NCBI GenBank assembly: GCA_973895155.1
Contig: OZ316891.1
Span: forward strand, 4,464,001-4,528,000
Direction: 5' to 3'
From: Marsupella aquatica
Lineage: Eukaryota > Marchantiophyta
Length of the DNA stretch: 64,000 nt
The notes beneath the pieces are model-generated. The model made no database searches, was not told the origin of the DNA, and worked only from the letters and a program-made list of their open reading frames with translations. This document shows positions 13,101 through 22,717 of this stretch, one piece after another. A program made the translations under genes and the position numbers. Numbering within the stretch: position 1 is the stretch's first letter; every line of letters starts with the position of its first letter.

Positions 13101-13549
13101 GACAAACTTAAACTTCTCATCCTCCGAAGTCTCCAATATGCAGCTCGTTTTCTAGCAGCATCTTTCTCCCTGAATTCTCTGGCCAAATGAGGGTCCTCTT
13201 GCATGCTTTGTAGACAGTGAGCTCCTTGACCTAATCGCACACGCAGTACTTCGAGGGCGGCTTGCTTTTGCCCTATCCTAGAGCGCAAACGTGACAATGT
13301 TTCTTTGCCTTCAGCATAGTCATTCTCGATGTTGTGCAGCTTCAACGCAGCTTGAGTGGTTGCCTCTCCATGTAAGCAAAGCGCCTCATTCCTAGCAGCA
13401 ATTAATAATACCTCACTTTGCTGCTGAGCATGAAGAAGCAATTGATCAGGTTGCTGCTGAGCATGAAGAAGCAACTGATCAACTTGTTGCTTGGCATCAA
13501 AAATCAGGCGCGTACTATTGTCGTCTTCCGGTTGAATGCCTCTATTCAA
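10168..13549 (-). pseudogene. DDE-type transposase, 'SDG...QFK / HGKG' family, decayed
   Basis: Minus-strand gene with three exons: about 13549-12476, 12323-11175 and 11016-10168. Donors and acceptors are GT/AG, and the last junction (GKGVA | DALGGHIK) is in frame. Exon 1 has a Gln-rich LLLHAQQQ repeat and a helix-rich region ending in a conserved HxVHWLEDT-like segment. Exon 2 carries a Cys/His-rich block (CCCKQHVEM, CQCCTCKS, GVCVDCG) and then a catalytic-looking core: FYISDDNTHD, NEIQSQHWDN, WSDGAASQFK and ASGHGKG. I know this motif set from uncharacterised eukaryotic transposon proteins and do not assign a named superfamily. In-frame stops: 12677 (TAG), 12222 (TGA), 11874 (TAG), 11859 (TAG), 11625 (TGA). 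There are no frameshifts. The start codon is unclear. Confidence 0.7.
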
Positions 13550-14084
13550 TTGCTCAGTGTTGACCTCTTGGCACTGCCCGATAGGCTTGTCATACCATGA
13601 CTTTCGCCTTCAAAAATTGCGTCGTTCTCTTTTTTCTTTCTCTTCTTGGGATTCATTGATCTTGGCGCCCCGCTTGGCGCCGCACTGGTGGCATCTCGCT
13701 AAAATTGATGGCAGCTCCTACAACACGATGAGCTTTTGAACGTAAGTTCAAAACAATATTTCATAAGTTAAAGAGGCCATGATCCAAGTTAAATGAGGCT
13801 CTAGATGGCAAAAATTCATGTGGGAACACCCGCACTCAGGCAAACCAAAAATGGAGTCTAACAACATTGAGATGTCGCGCGGATTACCCTTTACCAACGA
13901 GGTGAACACCCTACATTGCACAAGACGGTCGCCAAGCTTTTTGCTAGTTCTATGGATGATCTTTAGAATTCGTCGAATCCGCTTGAGGCCAGAAGCTCTC
14001 TTGTAAACCTGAAGCAAACCCGCAAAACATTACCGCAGATAGTCGACAGCCCTTCAATTCCCTGGCTTCAAGGACATGGCTCCC

Positions 14085-14235
14085 TGCCTCTTCCGTAGAG
14101 TCCTAGCTGAGCCTAGCTAGGACTCCTTAGTCTACGCGTAATTAAGTATTTTGAAATTCAAATCGCTACTTAAGTCCTGTTTCATTGGTATTCATTACCA
14201 CTTGGACTTCCTTTTAAGTCCTTTTGTCCTTAACC
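14085..14235. repeat. GAGTCC/AGGACT short repeat array
   Basis: Clustered AGTCC/GGACT words, including GAGTCCTAGCTGAG, CTAGGACTCC and AAGTCCTTTTGTCC. It matches the style of the arrays at 7356-7640 and 9590-9915 and lies 5' of the minus-strand transposase. Confidence 0.5.
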
Positions 14236-14364
14236 ATTGAATCATTAATGGATGCTACTCCTAATCAAACCTCCTGGCACGCTTCCAAATGGACTGCTGG
14301 AGAATCTACTGAGTGAGAGGTCACAGGGTCGAAGAGACATGCCTCTTCATACCCCTCAAAATTT

Positions 14365-14525
14365 TAAAATGGCGATTCAGTAAGTGAAAAGCCGGAAAAA
14401 TGGCTAAGTGTGAACTCGTAACTAGTAAACTATTAACTCATAATCGGCTATCTATCGGAACTCGTAATCGTAAACTAGTAACTCTTAAACTAGTAAAAGC
14501 TAAGTCGTAACTCGTAATCGCGGTA
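14365..14525. repeat. AACTCGTAA / AACTAGTAA array (left)
   Basis: At least eight copies of AACTCGTAA, AACTAGTAA or close variants. A second array of the same words lies at 17305-17475. The pair brackets the reading frame at 14726-17140. Confidence 0.75.
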
Positions 14526-14725
14526 AAGTAAAGACTTGATGAATTCAACTATTTTTAACTTCCTAACTATAAGTCAGAAAACTCTGAGATTTTTCCAGGA
14601 GGTTTTCCTAGGTACAGACTATACACTAAAGAAGTATGACAGCTTCCAAAGCTCTAGAACGCATTTCTAAAAATCAGATAAGATGCACTACTCTAAAAAC
14701 TAACTAAAAACACTTAAAGACTTCT

Positions 14726-17140
14726 TCAAGCTTGTTGTCGGATGTCGTCTGGTTCCAGCAACTCCACAAGGGTAACAATTCGGTTCTGAGTAACCTCCAT
14801 CAGTTCAGCTTGGCGTGGGGATCCTCTGGAGTATGGTAGGCATCTCAGTTGTCTCTCAGGGTACATCAAAGGCATTCTCTTCATCAAATAACATGAATCT
14901 ATACGAAGAGCTTCTCTGTACATCCCGATCACATCATAGTTGTTGCAGGTAGCAGCATACACTTGGGAATAATGAAACAGGAACTCATCACTACTCATCA
15001 TCCTGGAATAGAAGGGTCAAAGTCTCCATCTGACATCTCTGAAGTATCGGTTGAATTCAGCTAGAGTCTGAGAAGTGACATTATTCCAGATCCTCTGTTT
15101 CTCAGCCAATGTACTGGTTGAAACAAGGGTAACCTTGGGTCCTTGTGGTATGTAATCGTGTTGTAGAGCAGTAGACTTCTTGCTCTGCATCAGGAAGGAA
15201 ACCACAAAATCCAAGGCATAGGCTGCAAAGTTTCCAAAGTATGCCAGAACTAAGTCTGAATCCTCTACCTCTACATCACCTTGGAGTAGCATCATAGCAA
15301 GAATAGGCCGAAAGTATATTGAGTCAATCCAGAACTCATCAAATTGTGCCATTTCCACTCTAGAAGTACCAAGACACCTAAGATCGAAGATGTAGCTTGC
15401 CTCAGTCTTCTTTAGATAGTAGTATCTCCAAAACTCTCCAACCGGTGGTCTGTTGGCCTGCATTATTTTGCAAGTGGTGGCATACCTGTGCACTTCTGAC
15501 TCAGGACGTCTAGGGTACCTGCTTTCGATAGTAGCATTCCGAGGTGTTTGAGTAGATGAAGTGACAACTGCTACTAAGTTTGGATTGGATCTTAAGGCAG
15601 TATCAACATCTTCAAATCCCTGCCTTGGGGATGACTCAAGAGAATTATCATAAGATCTATAAGTTTCACCATCTGAGGGTGGATCAGAGTCTTCAGGTAG
15701 ATCTTTTCTGTCAAAAGGGTGCTCATATTGTGACCGATTGTAGGTGGGTCCTTCTGTGGGTTCGTAGTTGGAATCAGGGCTGTAAGGTTGCAAACCTGGG
15801 CTAGGAGTAGGACTAGCAGTTGGACATTGTTGGATCAAGTTGCGGACCACAGATGCTATCTATCGAGGTTCACACTGTAGTAGTTCTAACAAGTCATCCA
15901 CAATGGCCACATAGCTGATACTATCTGTTACTGGAATAGGCTCACTTGTTTCTAGGGGAGGGGGCTGTACAGTGACAGGAGTACAGATCACAAACTCCAT
16001 TGGTGCTGGTTCTCTTGGGGGGGAGGTCATTCTGACAGGACTTAGCTGATCATGAAATGGTGATCTCAAACTAACAGCCTCCATTCTCAAATTATTAACA
16101 GCGTCATATAGTCCATCATTACTGCAACTAAGGAGAGATGTCAACTTATCAATAAGCTGCTGATTCGACTCTGCCTTCGAAGGAGTGGAGGAGTTGGTCC
16201 TTAGGTTGACAGTTGCAAGAGCCAGTTCAGCAACGTCGGCTGATTGCTCAAGAGAATCTCTGTCTTCTCCAGCTCCAGGTTGATCTCTCATATTAACTCT
16301 TGGTGAATACACCACGTTATGCAGAGGGTGTCGAACCAGCTCTAAGTTATGAGCAGGTGTCCTATCTAATTTCATCTCAGCATCCACATTCTGATCATGA
16401 GAATCCAGGGGAACAGCATCCACCGGTTCTTCCATACTTAGGTCTTCTTCAATGCCTAACTCAATCAGGAGCAGCCCTCTTTCCGTTTTCTCCTCTGGAT
16501 ATAAACAATCATAAGCATGATAGAGTTGAGACAAATAAATCTGCAGATGAGTGGGTCTACCTGCCTTCATGGTCCTCACCTGATCCTTCATCACATTGAA
16601 AATTAGCAGGGCCCAATTCACCTGGACAGATCCACTGTGTGCGGCTACAATTGTATTCACCAAAGCCACTGGACAGATGGTTGGCTTCTTCGGGTGTAAA
16701 ATGGGTACTAGAAATTCCAGAAGCACTCTCAAATCTGGATAAATACACTGTATTAAATTTCAGCCATTGGTGAGGTTGCGAGTCCCAGAGAAGTAAGGTG
16801 TAGATAAATCTTTCTTCTTCGAATACAATCCTTCTCCTTCTGAAGGGCAGCGGAAGGCATAAGCAATTTGTTCCACAGTCCATAAGCTGGGTCAAGCTCA
16901 AATAGTCCGTCGAAATTCAGGAGCAAGCACTGACCCCTTTACAAAATCCTGCAAATATGTGTCGAGCTCTACTTCCCAAGGAACGGCAAGTAGATGCTGC
17001 AAACCTAGCTGCTGTAAGGAAGTCCGTAAATTTGCATAGCTATCGGGCGCTGGTGGAATTCGGGCGACTATGCTCTTAGGAATTGCCAGAGTGTCAACTC
17101 GGTACTGTTCATCAATGCCGAGGTTTGCCATAGCTCTCAT
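14726..17140 (-). pseudogene. Plant transposon-protein-like (PMD-like) element protein, stop-riddled
   Basis: A single minus-strand frame of 805 codons runs from 17140 to 14726 without any frameshift. It is interrupted by stops at 16898 (TGA), 16892 (TGA), 16760 (TGA), 15860 (TAG) and 15017 (TGA). The N-terminal part aligns with the proteins at 19115-21757 and 22718-25749. LQQLGLQHLLAVPWEVELDT matches the 'GFEHLASLPWN' region, and WTVEQIAYAFRCPSEGEG matches their 'LTEERLKMIFGLPEG' region. A Pro/Ser-rich middle and a predicted globular C-terminus follow, neither recognised. This N-terminal pattern is that of 'putative plant transposon protein' domains found in retroelements. Function unknown. 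The AACTCGT arrays on both sides suggest it is the body of a separate element. Confidence 0.6.
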
Positions 17141-17304
17141 CCGTTATGTTGAGTGCGCTAAGGAGTGGGGAAGCTGGTAGAATCAACAGAGGTGGCAGGA
17201 ATTAAGTCAAGAGTGAGCGCCTGAAGTCTAATTTGCCTTTTCTTCAATTCGCGTTTGCCATCCCGTTGCTAAGTCCCGTTGGAAGTAGCCGTAAGACGTC
17301 GCAA

Positions 17305-17475
17305 TCATCGGTCGCCAACTCGTAAGGCACAACTCGTAAAGCCCTAACTAGTAAGTCGTAACTAGTATACTCGTAACTAGTATACTGTCGCAACCCTGTA
17401 ACTCGTAACTCGTAACTCGTAACTCGTAACTGGAGTTTACTCGTAAACTTACTTTAAACTTGGGAACCGTAACTT
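17305..17475. repeat. AACTCGT / AACTAGTAA array (right)
   Basis: Contains four to five perfect tandem AACTCGT heptamers at about 17398-17431, plus AACTAGTA, AACTCGTAAA and variants. The words are the same as in the array at 14365-14525. The unit is not the plant telomere repeat. Confidence 0.8.
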
Positions 17476-17536
17476 GTAGATAGAATGCTATCTCCGTTCT
17501 GTTATCAACAATTAGAGGTTAAACCCCATAAAAAAT

Positions 17537-17986
17537 TTAAAAATTTTCAGTTTCTTCATGATTTTGGAAATACCCACTACTTACACCACTCACCATCCCT
17601 AATTGCCCCCGACCAAGTACCCACTGGTGTACCTTGGCCACAAACATCTTGTACGCTGGATCCTTGAACGTTGAGAGGGGAATGGTAGTTACGGAAAGGG
17701 GGTCCCTCACCACCTCAGCTAGTTCTTCCAACGTAAAAACACCAGGTGGCTCTACTGGCTGAAACGTGAAGTCCTGGTCATTGAGAAATAAGAGCTTGGC
17801 CAACTCCACGTGAGGGATCAACTGCATATTACAATGAATCCCCTCCGCACGGCACTCCAATCTAGCCGCAATGTCCCAAGTCCTGTCGGGAGGAATCATA
17901 ATCTCTACACCGATGAAGTTGGTGAGCCCTGTAGCCTGAAAAATCTCCTTGCCCTCTTCCATCACCTTGGCAGAAGTGTGATGCCT
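17537..17986 (-). pseudogene. Fragment of element protein family 'SAKVMEE...IFQATG'
   Basis: The minus-strand frame starts around 17986 (TSAKVMEEGKEIFQATGL) and is clearly homologous to the central part of the protein at 60489-62341. Shared segments include the VE(I)xIPP..TWDI region, PHVELAKLLFL and a final KVHQWVLG. This copy is about 140 residues and lacks the N-terminal part and the coiled-coil tail, so it is a truncated relic. I recognise no enzymatic motif. The family appears at least three times in the window (also 31852-32073), always on the minus strand. Confidence 0.6.
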
Positions 17987-18229
17987 AGCCAGGAATCACT
18001 CGGCCAGTTAAGTGGGTAAAGCAGGAATGCACCCTAGAAACACCTTAGTATAGGGACAAAACAAGGAAAATATAAACAATTAGGGGCGACTATGGAACCC
18101 GGGCCGAGGCCGGAGGTAAGGACGCTGGGGGTGAAAACTCGATTAGGGTTAGGGCACGCTAAGCGTCGGCGGCTAGGAAGGATCAACGGAAGGAAGGACC
18201 GGAAGAGGAGAGGGGTAAGGACCACTCGC

Positions 18230-18691
18230 GAGGAATAGTGGCTCATTTGCAAGAACAAACTGGGCAGACGACTACGGGAGGCCAAATGCTGTCAGCTGCT
18301 TAGACAAGCACTCGGGGTGGGAACAGATACCAACGATCGACTCAAGGAGGGTATGAGCAACGTCAATCAAGCGGCACATTTCTGGGGATGCCTGTTCGAA
18401 CGGGCAACTGAGTACATCAAGACTTACGAGGACAAAGAATCAAAAAGGGCAGCTCGAGAACCATAGGAGCTCGCTCGATTGTGGGAGCTGCAGAAGACGG
18501 CTTTCTTAGGAGGCAAACTCATCAAGGCCGAGTTCTTGTGGACTCCTACTTCCAATCAGCTCGACGATCTTCTGTTTTGCAAAGACAGAATCATCGGCAT
18601 TCGAGAGGCCATCAAGAACTGCAACGACATACACTGGGAATTGAAGGGTGTGACGCCGCCGGTACGGCGGTTAATGAGTGATTCAGTCTAA
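18230..18691 (+). pseudogene. Unrecognised helical protein fragment
   Basis: The frame reads through from about 18241 to 18691 with one in-frame TAG at 18464-18466. The product is rich in charged helices (KTYEDKESKRAARE, LARLWELQKTAFLGGKLIKA). I do not recognise it. It lies upstream of the promoter-like sequence at 19005 and has GC-rich composition like the retroelement ORFs that follow, so it may be the end of an adjacent retroelement ORF. Confidence 0.35.
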
Positions 18692-19004
18692 CTGCGCTCG
18701 GCACGCGCGTTAGGTGGGTCTTAGGCCGCTATTATTAGCATAACGACAGTATTTAGGTAATCATTAGGGGTAGGACATCATTAGGCAATAAGGGGGACTT
18801 CAGGTTTGGGCTGGCGGCGGGTCGCTATTCGCACACCCGGGTTACGAGCGTGGAGGGGCCCCTCCCTCGGGTCCGTATAACAAACTTAAGGAAGCGGCCA
18901 CTGACGCACGCTGACTCAGACCGGCGGAGTGGCCGGTACACCACAAGCCTGAGCGGTTCAACCTATGGGCGTCGAGGAGACGTCGGGGATCGACAAGCCC
19001 TCAA

Positions 19005-19045
19005 AGTATAAAAGGGGAGCCAACCCTTTGTAGTGCACCAGTCCA
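19005..19045 (+). promoter_or_regulatory. TATA-box promoter of the following element ORF
   Basis: AAGTATAAAAGGGGAGCC at about 19004-19021 is a good plant TATA box. The start ATG at 19115 lies about 100 bp downstream, which leaves a normal 5' leader. Position and GC-rich context suit a U3/R region or an internal retroelement promoter. Confidence 0.55.
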
Positions 19046-19114
19046 TCAGTCCGCGTGCCAGCTTCGACCCCAGCTCTCTCGTTCTCTCTAGGTCGCCACT
19101 ACTATCTCCTCTGA

Positions 19115-21757
19115 ATGTCGCACACGATCCTCTCCAGCTCGGCCATTCGATTCTGGACGCAGTTCCTATCTACCGGAAGGCACTTGGCCGATTCATTGAA
19201 ACACGCCAACCCACGCCGATACGAGATCGAACGCGAATACGAGAGAGCCATCCGCCTAGTAGGACGACACTACTACGTCCTTAACTTTGACTACCCGTCT
19301 CAGAGCGAGCTTTACCGACCAGCTGAGGTATCTGGGTACTTCTTCAACGGAGACAAATATATCGGGTTCTGGGAAGCATTGCTTCGGCTTCCGGACGAGG
19401 TCTTCAATATCCCGGGTACAATCGACCTGCAGTGACATCACTTCGACCACATCCCTGCCCAGGTTTGGGCTGTCATTAACGGCGAGTCCAGTACCAACCG
19501 TTCGACAAGGGCGTCCGCACTCACTTCGGAGAACTTCTACCAGCACCTGCAGAGCTTTATGGGAACTCGGCCATCAACCAACATGACCAACTCAGCCGGG
19601 CCCGTACCCGTACCCGTACCCGTACCCGTACCCGTGCCCATGCAACCCCAGCCTCAGCCGCAGCCTAGCCAAACCCCACCACCTATCACCCAGCCAGCAT
19701 AGGTACGCTCCGTCATCAACGCTGTGGATCTTAGCAATGACGACGAGGCTACCCCACCCTTGACCAGGCGGCCCAGAGGAACAAGCGCTCGGGGGGCCGA
19801 CACTATATCGTCCCCACCCCCTGCTCTGACCCCAGGAGCGGCCCCAGCAGACAACATGGTGACCGTGGCCGCCCCGGGCCCGTTACCAACCGCAGTGGCA
19901 CTCCCCAGGCCCGATCGGGAGGATGGGGAAGTATCACCTTCCCCGAGTCAGTCACGGGGAAAGAAAAGGAAGGAATCCGCCACTGCATCCGGGTTACCGT
20001 TGGCCACGGTAGTCGTAGCCAAGGTGACGATGCATCGCATGGGGGAAAACGTTCACAGCAACATCCTCCATCCCAAGCATGCGGTGTACCTGAAGACTCA
20101 GGGATTTGAGCACCTCGCCTCTCTCCCCTGGAACACTTGCAGGTACTACGGGGAGGACATGACAGAATTCGTCAAGAATTATGACGACGTACGTCAACAG
20201 ACTCGGCTGCGGGGAAGGAATATGTCCCTCACAGAAGAACGGCTCAAGATGATCTTCGGGTTACCCGAAGGTGACCATCGAGTCGAATCACGGGCTCCCG
20301 GGGGCAAGGGGGCCAAGTACCAATCTTCAAGTTTTCCCTCAGAGGGATCAGTAGACAACGGGTTCGTGATGAGGACCTGCCTCATGCCTGAGATAGCTGA
20401 GCGGCTGGAGTTCCAGAGGTACGCTCTCCACATGATGGAACCCCGGGGGGAGATCTCCGCCGCCCAGGTTATCCAGGTCAAGAACTATCGACCTAGGAAA
20501 TGGGCGTCGTACTTCGCTAAGAAATTCCATGAAGAGATGGAGCGGCGAAGGAAGACGCTGTACATTGGCGGGAAGGCGTATTTTGCTAGCCATATCGAAA
20601 TCATTCTTGAGTGGTACGCCCGGTTTGATCGACGAACCCTTCCCCGCATCAACGTTACAAAGCTGGTCCCAGCTAGGTGGGTTTTTCCGGCATTGGAGAG
20701 ACGGCCCCAACCCGAGGCCCGAAGTCCAGTGGACACACCAGCTTCACCCACCCCACCTCCACAAATAGCTGTAATCGTAACCGAGGAGGCGCCGGAGGGG
20801 TCGGTCGTCGCAACCGTTGATGCGACCCAACTAGCCGGGCTAAGTACAGAAGTTGGTACGGCAGAGGTCTTACCCGAACCCGGGTCTCCCAAGGACCCGC
20901 CGGTGGCAATTCTGGAGAACCGGACATCGCTGCAGGAGGACACTCCAGCCCCTTCCAACGTTATGTCCCCAGGGCTGGACGTCACTGCCCCGGCCCCTGC
21001 GCGTGTTGATGTCTGCCCGTGCCCAAATCCGGACAGGCACAACTTGGACCACCCGGAACTCTTCGTACAGGGTACATTTCTGAACGGGCTTCTGGGAGAT
21101 TTCTCTCATCAAATTGCCCGGGATACCGGGGAGTTCATGGCCCGGAAGGTAGCCTATTTCTTCAATCAGGAGTTGGTTGCCGCCGTAAAGGCAGGTCGGG
21201 CCCAGTCGGAGGCCCTTCAGAGGATAGAGCGGTACCGGGTGGAGTCCGTGTACCTAAAGAACGAAGTGGCGGCTCAAGAGGCTGAGCTTCTGCAACTACG
21301 ACCCAAGGTTGCAGCCGCCGATGAGTTGTTAGCAAAGGCATACGCTCTTACCGCCCTAGCCGAACAGGCCAAAGTTGGGAACGAGGCCGAGATTACACGA
21401 CTCCGGAACCAGATTGACAGTTTGAAGAAACAAGTTGTCACCTGGCAGAAAGACCTGGAGGAAGCCGAGGAGCGAGCCCAGCGGGACGCGACAGAGATAG
21501 CCACGCTGCAGGCCGAGATGGCGCGGCTCCAAACCAAGGCCGAGAAGCAGGACCAGCTGGCGAGTAAACTGACGAGCGACGCCCAGCAGCTGGAGGAGGC
21601 ATGTCAGGAGGCAGCAGAGGAGACGGACGCGGCGAGGCGAGAGAACGAATCTCTGCTGGACCAGGTCCAGCTCCTCAAGGCGGACAATGACAGGCTTCGA
21701 AGGCAGCGGGATGGCCGTTCCCATTCGTGCGGCTCTGGCAAGCGTGCCAGGCATTAG
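19115..21757 (+). pseudogene. Retroelement protein: plant transposon-protein-like domain plus coiled coil
   Basis: One uninterrupted reading phase of about 880 codons from ATG 19115 to the stop at 21755-21757, broken by TGA at 19433 and TAG at 19700. N-terminal region about 110 residues (unknown), then a Pro-Val tract encoded by the GTACCC repeat (19600-19636). A nuclear-localisation-like stretch (GKKRKE) follows, then a plant transposon-protein-like domain (about 20060-20680: HLASLPWN, MSLTEERLKMIFGLPEG, SYFAKKFHEEMERRRK). After a Pro-rich linker comes a heptad-rich coiled coil of about 190 residues (21180-21710) with a basic tail. The same architecture occurs at 22718-25749. An LTR-like tract follows immediately. 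No catalytic motif is visible; a structural (gag-like or env-position) role is inference. Confidence 0.65.
19600..19636 (+). repeat. (GTACCC)n hexanucleotide repeat
   Basis: Six tandem GTACCC units encoding a Pro-Val repeat within the element ORF; the last unit is imperfect (GTGCCC). Confidence 0.9.
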
Positions 21758-22650
21758 TGGCGGAGTAGGAATAGATTAGGATTAGGATTGGCTTAGTCAG
21801 GCTGTTGGGACAGGCACCTGCCTTAGGTACAGCAGCGCTGCCCTGCTGTCCAGCCTGCGTAGATTAGGATCTTCTAATAAGACACAGCCGTTTTCCGGCC
21901 TGACTGTCAGCTTAGTTAGGACCTTAGTCAACGAATCTTCGGCGAGAGGACACCCCGTTCCTCGGCTCTTAGTATTTAGTGCACCCCTCGGTAGAGGCAG
22001 GGGGGGTTTTTAGTTTCAGGGTCGGACATCCGCGGGACATGCGGGGAGTCCCGACCTCTGGGAATGACAGAGTACCAAGGGGAGGGGGTAGGACTAAGCT
22101 CGCCGGGCGAGTGCGGAGCCGGGCTCCCTTGTAGTGTGCACCCTCGGCCTTGAACCTATGCATTCCAGGGCTGTCGTGTCAACTAAGTGTACGCATATGT
22201 TCCCTTTGTAGTAAAATCCTTTCCCATCATTTTCCTTCGTGTAAATCGAGATTGTATGCATGTGTGCGCATATGTGTGTGGGTTTCTCATATATGGGTGG
22301 CAGCGCCAGGCCGAACGCACTACCCGAGACGTGCACAGGGTGCAGCCTGCGGGTAAGTGGTTGCGAGCACGGGTTGAGGACCTGTATCATCGAATCCGGA
22401 TCAAAGGCGGACAGCACGAAGGCTTAGAAGCCCTTAAGCCAGGGTCGATCCTGCTATCGACTAAGGTACGTTCCGGCGGCGGAACACAAACCATACCTAG
22501 GAGGTGTCCGTATTTAGCAGTATGCGCACTTAGCGCTAGTTTACGAGAATAAGGTGCATTACGTGCTTCCCTTCCTGCCCGAACCCTCAGATTTACGAGG
22601 GATGTGCCCGTCTAAGCTGAAGTCTGAGTTAAGGCCGAAGCCTACGACGT
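21758..22650 (+). repeat. LTR-like tract (LTR-A), diverged
   Basis: Non-coding tract directly after the coiled-coil ORF. It shares landmarks in the same order with the tract after the second ORF (25750-26668): a GATTAGGATTAGG-type start, a CCTGCC(T)TGCTGT segment, and TTCCGGCGGCGGAA followed by CAAACCATACCTA. The last landmark lies about 715 bp after the ORF stop here and about 660 bp after it in the second copy. That supports homology to the gypsy LTR. Ends are not defined. Confidence 0.5.
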
Positions 22651-22717
22651 GACAAAGGGTAGCACGGAAAGGTGGACCCAGGCAACGGTGCTAGGAGAAA
22701 CCTCCACGACAGCAGAG

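Noticed and set aside
17305-17475. AACTCGT heptamers as variant telomere repeats
   Set aside because: Irregular, mixed with AACTAGTAA, and paired with a second array 3 kb away; fits element-end arrays better.
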